Positions 34,586 to 48,575 of a stretch of DNA of 64,000 bases are shown in pieces; position 1 is the stretch's first letter, and each line of letters starts with the position of its first letter. The notes below the pieces were generated by a model. It searched no databases and was not told the origin of the DNA. It saw only the letters and a list, made by a program, of their open reading frames with translations. Source of the stretch: Procambarus clarkii (lineage: Eukaryota > Arthropoda > Malacostraca > Decapoda > Cambaridae); contig NC_091185.1 of assembly GCF_040958095.1 (NCBI RefSeq), positions 15,899,926-15,963,925 of the forward strand, read 5' to 3'. Made by a program: the position numbers and the translations under genes.

Positions 34586-35710
34586 TGCTCCCTACACCTA
34601 TATTCACTACATTACATTTGTTCGGGTTAAACTCTAGCAACCATTTGTTGAACCAGTCCTTCAATTTGCTTCTTGAATCCTCAAGCAGTTCTCCTTTGTG
34701 TTAATCTTTTTCATAATTTTGGCATCATCAGCAAACATTGAGAGGAATGAGTCTATACACTTTGGAAGATCATTTACTTATATCAGAAAGAGGATAGGTC
34801 CGAGTACAGTGTAGTCTCCCTGTGGGGACAACACTGGTGACTTCAGACAAATCTGAGGTCTCATCCCTCACAGTAACTCTCTGCTTTCAATTGCTTAGGT
34901 ACTCCCTTAGCCCATGGAGCACCCAACCAGTTACTCTTCCCTGTTTCTCCAACTTGTGCACTAGCCTCTTATTGGGTACTGTGTCAAAGGCTTTCCAACT
35001 GTCCAAGAAAATACAGTCCGCCCATCCTACTCTTTCTTGCTTAATCTTTGTCACCTGATCGAAGATTCTATTAAACCAGTGAGGCAAGATTTACGCTCTT
35101 AATCTTTATTTAAACCAGTGAGGCAAGAATTAAAGAGAAGTCCCTTCTCTCAAGATGTGCTACTAGTTTTTTTCTCACTATCTTCTCCAGCACCTTACAT
35201 AGTATACAAGTTAAGGACACTGGCCTGTAGTTTAAGTCCTTTTGCCTGTCACCCTTTTTGTATATTGGGACTACATTAGCAGTCTTTAACATTTCTGGTA
35301 GGTCTCCCGTCTCCAGTGACCTACTATACACTATGGAGAGTGGCAAGCAAAGTGCTTCTGCAAACTCTTTCAATACCCATGTTGAGATTCCATCCGGATC
35401 AACAGCCTATCTCACTTCCAGATCCCACAGCTGCCTCTTAACCTCATCTCTGGTAATTTTAAACCCTTCCAAAGCCGCCTGGTTTCTGCCACCTTCCCTA
35501 GCACAGGGACTTCACCTCGTTCTATTGTGAAGACCTCCTGGAATCTCTTGTTCGGTTCTTCACACACCTCTTTGTCATTCTCTATGTACCTGTCCTCATC
35601 CGATCTAAGTTTCCTCACCTGTTCTTTCAACGGTATCTTCCACCTTATGTGACTGTGAAGGAGCTTTGGTTCGGTCTTGGATTTATTTGACACTTTTGGG
35701 TGACATAGTC
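34586..35710 (-). pseudogene. Host CR1-like LINE, 5' half
   Basis: On the minus strand: RKLRSDEDRYIENDKEVCEE, TANVVPIYKKGDRQKDLNYR, PVSLTCILCKVLEKIVRKKL, then VGWADCIFLDSWKAFDTVPN (motif A) and KLEKQGRVTGWV, ending where copy 1 inserted. Stops and frameshifts make it inactive. Together with 28283-29029 it forms one element of about 1.9 kb. Confidence 0.85.
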
Positions 35711-37677
35711 CACACATGTGAGTGTGTGTATGTTTACATATAATATTTGACAAACTTATTGCAAGACATTATTTATAAAATACATGTTGATGCAAGTCAT
35801 GACGCTGCATTTGACATAACGCTGGTGATGTTTCACTGTGAGATTAGACATCTGGGTGCTAATGACTCCTAATACTGTTTGGGCCGCACTGAAAGGCGTT
35901 GTAACACAAGTTGTGTTGTAACGGGAACCAGATCTTAACTAACCTCTCTTCTCTAGATTAGCTAAAACTAGTCATTCTGTACTCTGATTTATTATGTTCA
36001 CCAGAGTTCTGGCTTGCTGTAACCTTCAGTCCCACTCCTCGATCCTAAAGCGTTTGATCACCTAGATATCACATCACGAGAACGTTGTACCTTCACTAGA
36101 CCTTCAATTCACTAGAGACTTCAAAAGAATGCCGCCTCTACCAACTCAAACTTCTAATAACTGCTAATTGGATGCGGGATGGGTCAGTCAATTAGTACAA
36201 TATATTCCTGCATGTGGATCCCTAATTAATATGAAAGTGGATATGAGATTACTTTAAATGTGTGGATTAACTCAATAGAAGTGGCTTATATCGAAAATGG
36301 AACAAGAGATGCTTGTACAGTTCACAGGAGTCTATTCGATTAACGTGGGCGTGAAAAAAACCTTACCGAAACAAACGAATATAAAATATACACTACGGAA
36401 ATTCTACTAAACATCTTAAATTCTAAACAAGATTTATTAAAACATAAATAATTATCATGGAACGAATGAACACTCCCTGCTGAATTTATTCCTGACTGAA
36501 CACTTCCTATCTGAGGTCAATGACTATAAATAATTTGGGTTCCAACAACTGCACTCAATACAAACAGATAGATCTTTTTACCTTAAATAACACAAGCCCG
36601 GTGAGTGTTGTTGTTGTTTAAGATTCGCTACTCAGAACAATAAGTTCCAGTAGCACGGGCTATGGTGAGCCCGTAACTTACCTGGCACAGGAGCAGGGCA
36701 AGAAGCACGGGCTATGGTTAGCCTCGTGGACGGGAGATGTCTCCAGCCTGGTGAGATAAAATGCCTACTTTATTGGGAAGGTCTCCACCCAACGATGAGT
36801 TTAGCCACACAGATCTTTCTCTCCTGTCCCAGCAGAGAGGCTTACCTGGGCTTAGTCGCCAAATTACTATTCCAATATGATTAATACAAACTTAATCATG
36901 GACTGGTCACTGAAGGTGACCTAATCATTATTCAAAACCATTAGAAAATTAACTTGAGTAAGGTTTAATATCAAACACAATATTGACTATCAACATAATT
37001 TACATGAGTTAACAATATAAAATGGAAGGTACTTATTTTCCCATAACTAGTTCCAGTTTTCTCATTGCAGTCAAATTCCTCTTTGACAACATACGAGGCT
37101 GACTCTTTATTCTCAAATTATGTCAATTTAGCATAAGTACTTAAACAAGATTGATTATTCCTACAATTACTATTAATAATGAATTTCTCTACATGTAAAT
37201 GATTTATCCTCACTGGAAAAATATGACAATCGTGCTTAAGCCCTCCAGTGCTCAGATCCCCTGGGATGAACTCTTTTGAAACCCAGGTCATTTGTTCACA
37301 ACTGTAGCTGCTTGATGTGCTGGCGCGTACACGCGCGTCTTATTCAAGCCAAATTTATTACTACTTAACGGAACAATTCTGCTGTTACAATGCATTTAAA
37401 ATCTCTTTTTATGAACTGCAGAGTACATATGTCTTGTTTTGTATAAATATGAACAAATAAAAATGTATGGGCTCTGATGAATTGACAAAATTTAATTGAA
37501 AGATTGAATTATTTATATGGGTGTGATGAATTGCCAAAATGTAATTGAATGATTGAATTATTTATGTGGGTACGATGCATTGGCAAAATATAATTGAAAG
37601 ATTATATAATGAAATATCATTTGTTAAGATGTTAGGGTATCCCGTTACTGATAGCACTTAATACGGCGCTGCTAATG
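35711..37677. other. No gene; an imperfect repeat around 36600-36850
   Basis: agcacgggctatggt(g/t)agcc occurs twice (36653 and 36706) together with acttacctggcacaggagca; it looks like a dispersed non-coding repeat. The rest is AT-rich with local duplications near 37470-37600 (gatgaattgacaaaatttaa and variants). No open frame of note. Confidence 0.5.
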
Positions 37678-40600
37678 AAATTGAATTGAAATTGAAATAA
37701 GTTTATTGAGGTAAAATACACACAAAGGGATGAGGTAGCTCAAGCTATTCTCACCCCATTCAGTACAACGTGTTAATATATACATAGACACACATCACAA
37801 ATAAACACATTACCAAACATTCTGAGAGGTAAACATATACATTTCCTCCTTCACAAGTAGTATGGTATCAGACGTACACATAAATACTTTTATGACCTAG
37901 GTATACTGTATAGACAATTTGCAAGACACCTGCAGATAATTCAACAAAATATTACAATCTTGGTGCAAAATTCTTATATCTTTCAAGAATATCATCAACT
38001 TTTCCTTTGTGACACATCCAGGCTATTTGTTCAGGAACAGTCCTTATCTCAGTGTTTCTATATACATTAATCAACGGACAATCAAGAATATAATGGGCAA
38101 GGGTGTGAGACCTTAACATACCACATAGTTTACACTTCGTCTCATTATCATGAACATCTATCCCATATTCCCAGTAATATTTGTACCCAAGCCTGAGCCG
38201 CATGTACACAGAGTCACTCCAAGCATTTCTCCTTTTACCATAAGTGAAATGGGTGTTTTGACTCACATACATGTAGTGTTGCATGGTTTGACTACTCTCA
38301 TACATTATCTCTCTCCTCTCCACTCCCGCCTGTGCCTGAATATTTCTGATTTTGCTTCTTATTTGTCTCACTGTGAATTCGCATTCAATGTCAACTTGTG
38401 GTTTTGATTTGGCACGTTTGGCCAAGTCATCCGCCACCTCGTTGAGCACTATTCCAACATGAGATGGAATCCACATGAATTTCACACTATAACCTTTCAG
38501 CTGTATCTCAGTTATTCTTCTCTTACAGTCCTCAACTATAGACATGAAGACTGGGTTTCGACTGTTTAAAGACTCCAGTGCTCCTCGGCTATCGACAAAT
38601 ACAAAAACATTTTTGTCGTCATGACGTACTTCCACCAAACACGACAGAATGGCCTGCAGTTCAGCTTGTGTGGATGATATATAATTACTAAGCCGGAGTT
38701 CAATTATCCTGTCCACAGTCCCAAACTCCGTATAATCCCTTATTAGGACACCACACCCGGCCCTGCCATCCTCCGCCACCGACCCGTCGCAATATACATG
38801 TAAACTGTTGCCTCTTGGTAACCGAGATATCATGCTTCCATACAAACACCGTAATTGTCCCGGTTCATGATGAATCTTTTTCACCTTGAGGGGTACAATT
38901 TCGACGTCTATTTTCTGTACTTTCCAGGGAGCAGACATATTACACTGTCGAGAGGGTTTACAGCAGTCAAGTTCGTCGTATTCCCTGAGGTCATGAGCTA
39001 ATCCTCTCGTATAGCGTGTCTCCCTCAGTTTCCTGGAAGTGTGTACGTCACTCAAGCAGGTCTGAACGCTCTCAAACAGCTTATCCCCTCCTTTTCTCCG
39101 CATGAAACGAATAGATACTCTAGTGTTAATGTCACGGACTCTATCACACACACTCTGTAAATTTAATTCCATTCTCATTATTTCAATCATTGCATTTCTT
39201 TGACATCCAAGAATAATCCTCAGCCTCGTTCTGTATCAGCTCTATTTTTTGAATTCTGCCTTGGCCTGTGTAAGACAATACGGGTGCTGCGTAGTCTATC
39301 AGGGATCGAACAGTGCTTATGTATAACATCCGCAAGATAGGTACCCCAACACCTTTACCAGAAAAAGCCAGTGCTTTTAGAGGATGCAGACGGGCTTTAC
39401 ACAAGGTGCTGATATGATTTATTTCAGCATTTTTACTCTCACATGTGTATCCAACATACATGCCCAGATACTTGTACTTCTGTACACGGCTCAGTTCCAC
39501 ACCAATTAGAGTAAGTGTTATATTTCTTCGTTTCCTATACTCGTATTTGGTTTTATCTGCATTTATAACTAAGCCTAACTTGTGACAGGTTGTACCAAGT
39601 ATGTTAAGAGCATCTTGAATTTTGTTCCCAGAAGTGCCTTGTATAAGAATGTCATCAGCATATATGATCGTCGTGACCCCTGGAGGATACATCTCTGATG
39701 CTAATCTGTTCATTAATACATTGAATAAGGTGGGACTTAATACTCCCCCTTGTGGGGTACCTAACTGAAACCTCCGTTCCTCAGACATGTATCCCTGGTA
39801 ATACACCTGACCTTTTCTGCCTTGTAGATAATCCCTTATCCAGTGTAGCAATCTCCCAGTTATTCCCAGATTGGCTAATTCGTATAAGATTACTTCCCCA
39901 TTGGCTTTATCAAATGCTCCTTGTAGATCAACAAAAACTCTACAATTGTCATCCACATTAGACAAACACTTTAAGAGACAATCCGCAGTACTTTTGCCTT
40001 TGATAAAACCAAAGAGATTACTGGACATGTTATCACCTACAAGGTAGAGTAGCCTATTTAACAAAATCCTTTCCATCATTTTACAAAAGCAGGATATTAA
40101 GGAGACAGGTCTGTAGCCTCCGTTTGACTTAGGGATAGGAATGATGACAGCCTCTTTCCATTTTCTTGGTAACTTTCCCTCTCTATAACTCATATTAAAC
40201 AAATCAAGTAAGGGACTAGGTTTCATACCGGCTAAATAATTAAGTATGTCATACGTTACTCCATCCTTTCCCGGAGCAGTAGAGCTGCCACTTTTTATAG
40301 CATCCAGTAGCTCATCGTGAGTTATCTCAGTGCATGTTATAGATATTGTATTTAAGGCACATAAAGTTACTCCATTTCTAATATTTTCCCATGACTCAAT
40401 GGTGACTCTCGTGTCTGCAGGTAAGGACTCCATACCAGCAGCACTTGCCCATTTATCTACTAACTCATTAGCAACTTTCCCTGGATCTCAGTGAGCAATG
40501 AATTTGGTCTTACAACCCCTGATTTTGTTTACTGCTCTCCATATGTCGTTAAGGTTCTTAGTATTACCAATGGACTGAGCAAATTCTTGCCAGTATCTGT

Positions 40601-41582
40601 CCCGCGCCTCCTTCCTCACCTGACTGCATTCCCTAGCCACTTCCAACATTGTATTTTTCTCTTCATCCCTCATTCCATTTTTTAACCATTCTTTATGCGC
40701 ACTCCGTAGCATTCTCTCCCATCCCTTGACTTGCTGATCATTGGAATATTTAAATTTCTTAGGTCCGTGCGTCTTGCTTCCCCTGCCCCCGTTATTTTCC
40801 CTCTGTACTAATTTCTCTATGTTCTCGACCATGTCCTCGTAAAAAGTATCAACGCAGAGCGGCGTGTAATGTTGATACCAATCTCCCATATTTTGAATAA
40901 AATAATTTTTCATATCTTTATTAATATTTAGCCTTTTCCTTTGAAAGTGGACTTGTTTTTTCCCCAGTGGTAATTCAACGTTCAAGGCAAAGTGGTCACT
41001 AAGTAGTTCCCGAACAACCCGAGCCTTCCCCATAATCCCCTGAGAGTTTAAAACGCAAGCATAGTCAAGCCGTCCTCCCCTGATGTGAGTTGGTTCATTG
41101 TTTCCCAAGAGACAGGTATCTGGATGATCTTGTAGAAACTGTAACCACTTGACCCCATTAGCATTAATACTACCCACTGTCCCAAGGCTTGTGTGCCGCG
41201 CATTAAGGTCCCCAATGACCAGTGAAGGATTAGTATAAATGCAGTCAGGTAAATAGTTAGCGTCGAAGCAGTTCCTGGATACATACAAATTAACTACAAT
41301 AAATTCCCCTTCCCTTAATGATAATTTAACACAGACACTCTCTATACCTTGCATTTTTGATGGCGGTTCTACTAACTCTGCTGGTATGGAGTTCTTAACA
41401 TAAATCGACGTGCCTCTGATGTTATTTGCGGCGAAGAGGGTAAACCCTTTATAGCCATTTAATTTCAATATGCCTTCATTCCTATCCCCTGTCTCCTGGA
41501 GAGCTACAACATCAATATCATTTCCCATCACATAACAATGAACATCTGTAACCCTGTTTCTTAAACCATTAAATTTCCTTAC
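37678..41582 (-). mobile_element. I/Jockey-type LINE, copy 2 (5' truncated)
   Basis: Reverse-complement relative of copy 1 with roughly one to two differences per hundred bases. It starts inside ORF2 at the NGLRNR codons (41582) and lacks ORF1. It ends with the same 3' UTR and a longer tail (ttgaattgaaattgaaataa on plus). A clear target-site duplication was not found by eye. Confidence 0.93.
37952..41582 (-). pseudogene. ORF2 of LINE copy 2, broken
   Basis: Endonuclease part 41582-40488, then the same TGA as in copy 1 (40488-40490), then RT 40487-39223, a 2-base deletion between 39222 and 39223, and RT thumb plus RNase H 39190-37952. Unlike copy 1 it keeps the ERILLNRLLYLV segment of the RT fingers. 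All catalytic motifs (QETG, GDLNARH, YADD, YCDGS) are readable across the frames. A start at MELSKIDVRKF (41603) lies in flanking DNA. Confidence 0.92.
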
Positions 41583-41759
41583 GTCTATTTTACTCAATTC
41601 CATGTCCAGCTTCCACCGATATCACCTTGTCCTACCTGTTATTAATTTGTAATTCACAGTGTGTGATCCCTCGAACTGGTACCATGTCTTGTGGATTATG
41701 TGTCATCCTAAGTACTTTGTATGCTGCAATCATGTCCTTGCTGTGTCTCGCTACTCCAG

Positions 41760-41930
41760 AATTTTAAGGCTTGGCTTATCTTCCTTCAATCGAAGAATTC
41801 GTATTCAATCCCCAGGCAGGATAGAAACGGTTAGGCACGTTTTCTTTCACCTGGTTCACCTGGCAATAAATAGGCACCAGGGTGTTAGGCAACTGTAGTG
41901 GGTTGCATCCAAGGGAGAGTCAGTCAGTTG
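41760..41930 (+). mobile_element. Degenerate SINE
   Basis: A B-box-like gtattcaatcccc, a body with tcacctggttcacctggcaa and gggttgcatccaaggg. Related by body to 59260-59480 and 44395-44490. Confidence 0.5.
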
Positions 41931-42459
41931 GCCTAGGCGGTGACCTAGGCCAACTTTCCTAGGGAGTGTGGACTTTAGCACCTCCAGCAAGTGTAGATGT
42001 GGACTTCAGCACCTCTCAGTGAGTCCCCTTGAGAGGAGTATAAATAGCCTAAGATACTCTATCCTTCTGAGATGTATTTCTTTCTTGTCTCAATAAATAT
42101 ACTTGAACTTGAACTTGAGTCCCCTTGCGGACCTCAATGATGAGTCAGGAGCATTTCTTCCACTTTAGATTAACTAGATCTCTTACACTAGGAGATCACA
42201 ACAGCTTGATATACCTTTGAGATATGTCACTGGAGCGGGGACGCTGGTTCGATGCCCGTTCTGCGTCAATAATTTTCACACGAGAGAGTGAGAAAAACAG
42301 ACAGACTGAGAGACAAAAAGATGGATCAATTGCGTGAGGAGTTCCACTTCCTTTAAGCCATAATTTCTCCCATTTCCACATTGTTGACGATTCTGGCTTC
42401 AAGAAATTCGAAAAAACTTATAAAGAATCCCGATAAGTTCATTCTGTTAGCAATTCTCC

Positions 42460-42461
<2 letters not shown>

Positions 42462-42495
<34 letters not shown>
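42462..42495. repeat. (AT)n microsatellite
   Basis: About 34 bases of AT. Confidence 0.95.
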
Positions 42496-42498
<3 letters not shown>

Positions 42499-42686
42499 GG
42501 TATTTTTGTTCAACATTTCTCTTGTTAGGGTGAAAAAAAATACTTGCATAATACACAAAACCCAAGATGCAAGAACATTACAAATTCTTGAAGCAATTCA
42601 CATAAGAATAGAACAACCTACCATGAACACCCAAATCACGGATCTATTTACTCTACCCACCATGAGAGTAAGGACAAGACCAGAAC

Positions 42687-42711
42687 ATATATATATATAT
42701 ATATATATATA
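42687..42711. repeat. (AT)n microsatellite
   Basis: About 25 bases of AT touching the element at 42713. Confidence 0.95.
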
Positions 42712-42712
42712 A

Positions 42713-43900
<1,188 letters not shown>

Positions 43901-43917
43901 TATATATATATATATAT

Positions 43918-44040
43918 CATTCTATTTTTCTCTGATGAAGGGGAATTAGCCGAAAACGCGTTATGCATTCTCTATTTTTCAAATGTGGTTTTTCCGCATA
44001 CTGGGATCAGGGTTTTTGTGATCATTGTTGCATATATATA
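43918..44040. repeat. Short repeat between (AT)n runs (gccgaaaacgcgtt)
   Basis: tctgatgaaggggaattagc, gccgaaaacgcgtt and a gggtttttgtgatca end. A relative lies at 56985-57127, again ending at (AT)n. Confidence 0.75.
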
Positions 44041-44247
44041 TATACAAGATACAATTATAGATACGGAAACAAACTGTAAATATATTTCAAAAGTTCAACA
44101 TCAGACGAGAAAGTCATTGTCATTCAGATTTTTCTGGTAATTTTAAGGCTTCGTTGAATACTGAGAACATTTCCTCTGGAGAAATGTTCTGTTGGTCGGG
44201 CAACACAGAGAGAAATGACTCTCAGAACATGAATGGGCTTTAGTTGT

Positions 44248-44248
<1 letters not shown>

Positions 44249-44302
<54 letters not shown>
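44249..44302. repeat. (AC)n microsatellite
   Basis: About 54 bases of AC. Confidence 0.97.
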
Positions 44303-44304
<2 letters not shown>

Positions 44305-44394
44305 TCCAGGTCCTTGCGAGCGAGCGGACAACGTACGCAAGTCTTAGTTCAAGGAGCTTGAGTTTCAGTTTCAATTTCCGTCCGAAACAAACAA

Positions 44395-44490
44395 GAGGGC
44401 AGAGATTCCGTTTCCTGATGGCTCTGTTCACCTAGCAGGAAATAGGTACCTGAGAGTAAGTTGCTACGGGCTGCATCCTGGAATGTGTGG
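44395..44490 (+). mobile_element. SINE body fragment
   Basis: ctgttcacctagcaggaaat and ctacgggctgcatcctgg match the body of the SINEs at 27494 and 51268. Confidence 0.6.
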
Positions 44491-44658
44491 GTGTATGTAG
44501 TAAAAATTATAGGGAAAATTCGGTGGGCAGACAGTACATAAGAAAACCGACGGTTAGGAAGGCGGGGTCCAAGAGCTAACAGCAGCATTCTTCCATACAC
44601 AATTAGTAAATACATAGAGAAAATATTGTCTCATTCTCTTACACTCACCTTCTCTCTG

Positions 44659-44659
<1 letters not shown>

Positions 44660-44750
<91 letters not shown>

Positions 44751-44775
44751 CTCTCACACACTCTCACTCTCTCTC
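44660..44775. repeat. (CT)n microsatellite
   Basis: About 100 bases of CT, then (CA/CT) mixed. Confidence 0.97.
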
Positions 44776-45239
44776 ACTCTCAACATAACCAGTGAATAAT
44801 GCACCAAGAATGTTGTGTGGGGCAGGAACAGCTCACCGGCGGACCAGAACATCTGCTTCTCTCTCATAATTAGGGAAACACAGTTCTCTGACAAACACAA
44901 TGTTCCTGTACTGTCTGAAGATGTATAATACAATCCTAACAACAACAGTGAACCTGAGAACATAAAATATAGTCATGGACGACATTATTATTTTTCGCAG
45001 TTTGCAAAAAAAAAAAAGTATATATGAAAATAGAACAGTTACCCAGGCGATCTGGAATGATAAGAATGGAGCATTATAGGTTAGGTTTGTAAGATTTTCT
45101 TATTGTGTAATAAATAATCCGGATTAAAAGTGTAATGTGGAAAAGTTCACTTGTGATTCGGCATGAGAATAGGTATTTGATTACGATGACTATCAGATCC
45201 CATTGGCCGCTGGAACTCATTTTGGAAGAGCAGAAGAAG
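44776..45239. other. No recognisable gene
   Basis: No coding signal or known repeat recognised. Confidence 0.4.
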
Positions 45240-45402
45240 TTGACCAGACAACACACTAGAAAGTGAAGGGACGACGATGTTTCGGTCCGTCCTGGACCAT
45301 TGTCAAGTCAATTGTGCAATTAAGTCACAATCGACTTGAAAATGGTCCAGTATGAACCGAAACGTCGTCGTCCCTTCACTTTCTAGTGTGTTGGTCTGCT
45401 CA
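45240..45402. mobile_element. Fold-back element, copy 1
   Basis: Inverted arms of about 75 bp (accagacaacacactagaaa, gaagggacgacgatgtttcg and tcctggaccattgtcaagtc) around a short centre. The right flank caacatacttcagccacgtt is shared with the copy at 48408-48575. Non-coding hairpin, MITE-like. Confidence 0.88.
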
Positions 45403-45769
45403 ACATACTTCAGCCACGTTATTGTGACTAATCACCTGCAGCAAAAGAAGCTGTGGAATGAATCTCGATACAAAGAAATGCCATAATATTGATAGATGTC
45501 TGAAAACAAAATAGAGGAAGATAAGAAGGGTAGATTGGTTAGACATGCAGAGATCTCAGGTGATGGTGGTTACGCGTCAAACAAACTTGAGACAGCCAGC
45601 AATAATGTGAGATCATCAGCAAGCATCCCTCCAATTTCGCCACCTAAGACTGACTGAGTGACTACCATGCTTATTCTTGGATTGGAGTTCGCTCTCCGAT
45701 GGTCCAAGCTGTTGGGCACTGTTCCTTTACTCTGTCATCATACCCCTTAAGTTCTGCCTGGTTATTTAT

Positions 45770-45842
45770 GCTTAGACTTGAGAATGGTCCAGGACGGACC
45801 GAAACGTCGTCGTCCCTTCACCTTCTAGTGTGTGGTCTGTTC
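45770..45842. repeat. Single arm of the fold-back element
   Basis: gaatggtccaggacggaccg, aacgtcgtcgtcccttcacc and ctagtgtgtggtctg; only the right-hand arm is present. Confidence 0.85.
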
Positions 45843-45916
45843 AACTTATGCTTAGAGCTTTTTCATGATATATATATACCTTATTACACACAGATCACAC
45901 TAACGTGATGCATCAA

Positions 45917-45997
45917 ATGAACAAATCCACAAGGGCCGTGACGAGGATTCACCGTTTCACTCGAATCCTCGTCACGGCCCTTGTGGATTTGTTCATA
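45917..45997. repeat. Hairpin of SINE-end sequence
   Basis: gaacaaatccacaagggccg and tgacgaggattc are followed after a short loop by the reverse complement. The arm matches the 3' part of the SINE at 60545, so this looks like two SINE ends joined head to head. Confidence 0.8.
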
Positions 45998-46074
45998 TAT
46001 ACTTTACATTATCCTTGTAAACTCAGAACAATTTAGAGCACCCTGCTCCTTCTCCTTCCTCATCCTCCACAAGG

Positions 46075-46190
46075 ACACAACCCTCAGTAAACCAATAATA
46101 TACATGAATGCTGATGGTATGACAAACAAGTCAGGGGAACTTGAGGAGAGCATTCAGGAGCTAAGGTTGTACGTCATCGCATATACGAAA
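46075..46190 (+). pseudogene. LINE endonuclease N-terminal fragment
   Basis: Encodes IIYMNADGMTNKSGELEESI, resembling the start of a CR1-like APE endonuclease (the N-A-D-G asparagine motif). No more of the element follows. Confidence 0.5.
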
Positions 46191-46191
46191 A

Positions 46192-46237
46192 TTATTCATG
46201 TAATTTACATTAATATAAATGTAAATTACATGAATAA
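46192..46237. repeat. Perfect 20-bp-arm hairpin
   Basis: ttattcatgtaatttacatt, loop aatata, then the exact reverse complement. Confidence 0.95.
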
Positions 46238-46669
46238 AACGAAATGCAGTTCCCCCCAAGGTGCTGCAAAAATTGAAGAGCAATTATATGTGGTGTTGCC
46301 GATGCAAACATTCTTGAATTTTTTTTAGGAAATTCCCATAGTTGAGGTGGTCTACCCACAAAACTTCATCAAAGCAACAATTGAAGCCAAGACCACCAGC
46401 AATTGGAGGTGGTCATTTACAACCCTTTGACAATCATCAACAGGCCCAAGGCAGCGTATGATGCGAGCAGTGGAACGTCTCATGGTACAAGAGAGGACAG
46501 GGGCAATTTCACGTAGTAGTGAAATTAACGTTCGTAATAATTGGTAATGAAGGAGTAATTGCATCCCAGTACTGACAGGGGAAAAGGTGGTAGCCAGGAG
46601 TTGGAGTTTAATCCCTGCTGAAACAGGTGTGTGTAAGAAAGCATGCACATATGCACGCACATGTCAGTC

Positions 46670-46802
<133 letters not shown>

Positions 46803-47619
46803 TGCTCCAAAAATAGTACCTTTTACTGCCTCGTTTTCAACTTCAAATAAAATCAGGTAATTAACTTTTACTTGACCTGACTTGACCTCTTTCCTGAACC
46901 TAAAAATCAAAAAGAATCCTTATATAGTTTCTGGAATTACATCCAGTCCCAACCCTACTATCCCATCCCAAGATCAATCACCAAGCCTTTCCTACCATCC
47001 TCCTCATTATCCGTCCCATTCTATCCCATCCTTTTCCTTATTCGTCCCATCCTATTCCACCATCGTCCCAGTGCTACATAATCTTATCACATCTGCTTCG
47101 ATGAATACAAAATATGTATTAAACACAAAAAAGAGAAGCATGTAATTTATAAAGAAACACAGGTGGACTATTAGCCTCCTCGTGAAGGTTGTGAGGCGAG
47201 GGGATCAGGCTTCATTTAGAGATAAGCCCGACCATCATATGCACCAAAAATCCAATTACCTTTTTTCCCTTTCTCATGCAAATACGAAAATAATGACTTG
47301 GCAACCAGCTCACACACACACACATGAGTCAGGCACCTTTTGTGTATTTATTTTGTTTTCTTTGGCTTTTTTTTACGTGTTATCATGAGTTCAGTTACCC
47401 TGCATGCATAGCTTCAGCTCTTGAGTCCCGCCTCTCACGTATTTAGCCGACTGGAGTATAGATTTCCGAACTTTTATGGTGTGTCTGGCGTCTGCCTTCA
47501 TCACATCAATTGCTGATTTGTGTAAATTGGCAATTATCAGGAGTAAATTCTAAGCCACTATGATTATATAATACTGAAAAGGGATAGGAGGACTGAATAG
47601 AAGCTGGGATAGAAGGAAG

Positions 47620-47755
47620 GAGTGAAGGAACGGTGCTTTAACCACCTGTTCAATAATGATTTGAACGCCGACCTACAAGAAAGGACGCAGTGCTGTAACG
47701 ATTGGATCAAGTAAATGGACTTGCTAATTTAGTCCATCTGTTTATTGATCTTACA
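47620..47755 (-). mobile_element. tRNA-derived SINE, pyrimidine-rich family
   Basis: On the minus strand an A-box-like region and B box gtcggcgttcaaatc (47670-47684), followed by a pyrimidine-rich body and tactcctgataattgcc. Related to 49509-49760 and 60290-60445. Confidence 0.6.
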
Positions 47756-47770
47756 CTGAACTAAATCATT

Positions 47771-48250
47771 CTAATATCCGTGTGGATCATCTAATATCCG
47801 TGTGGATCATCTAATATCCGTGTGGATCATCTAATATCCGTGTGTATCATCTAATATCCGTGTGGATCATCTAATATCCGTGTGAATCATCTAATATCCG
47901 TGTGGATCATCTAATATCCGTGTGAATCATCTAATATCCGTGTGAATCATCTAATATCCGTGTGGATCATCTAATATCCGTGTGGATCATCTAATATCCG
48001 TGTGGATCATCTAATATCCGTGTGAATCATCTAATATCCGTGTGAATCATCTAATATCCGTGTGGATCATCTAATATCCGTGTGGATCATCTAATATCCG
48101 TGTGGATCATCTAATATCCGTGTGGATCATCTAATCTCCGTGTGAATCATCTAATATTCGTGTGGATCGTCTTATATCCGTGTGGATCATCTAATATCCG
48201 TGTGGATCATCTAATATCCGTGTGGATCATCTAATATTCGTGTGGATCAT
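47771..48250. repeat. 20-bp satellite, 24 units
   Basis: Exactly 480 bases of ctaatatccgtgtggatcat. Variants are mainly g to a in the tgtggatc part, in a pattern that partly repeats, plus a few single changes in the last third (ctaatctccg, ctaatattcg, cttatatccg). Confidence 0.98.
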
Positions 48251-48407
48251 TCGGGTCTTTGGTTTTCATCTGTTCTTCCACCTAGTTCTACCGGGCTCAA
48301 TTCCCACGATAGTAAAGAAGCGTTTGGGCAATGATAAATTGTTATGCAGGACGACGACGGGGCTGAACTAGCGTCCTGGGTCACCCACTGACCACTATAT
48401 GCTTATG

Positions 48408-48575
48408 TTGACCAGACCACACACTAGAAATTGAAGGGACGACGACGTTTCGGTCCGTCCTGGACCATTCTCAAGTCGATTGTGAGACTTGAATCATTGA
48501 CAATCGACTTGAGAATGGTCCAGGACGGACCGAAACGTCGTCGTCCCTTCAATTTCTAGTGTGTGGTCTGGTCAA
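48408..48575. mobile_element. Fold-back element, copy 2 (near-perfect hairpin)
   Basis: Arms of about 75 bp begin ttgaccagaccacacactag and end ctagtgtgtggtctggtcaa, with a centre of about 15 bases. Followed by catacttcagccacgttatt as in copy 1. Confidence 0.92.

Noticed and set aside
41583-41603. MELSKIDVRKF as native start of LINE copy 2 ORF2
   Set aside because: These codons lie outside the homology with copy 1, in flanking DNA.
47771-48250. CRISPR array
   Set aside because: Identical 20-bp units with no spacers, in eukaryotic repeat-rich DNA.
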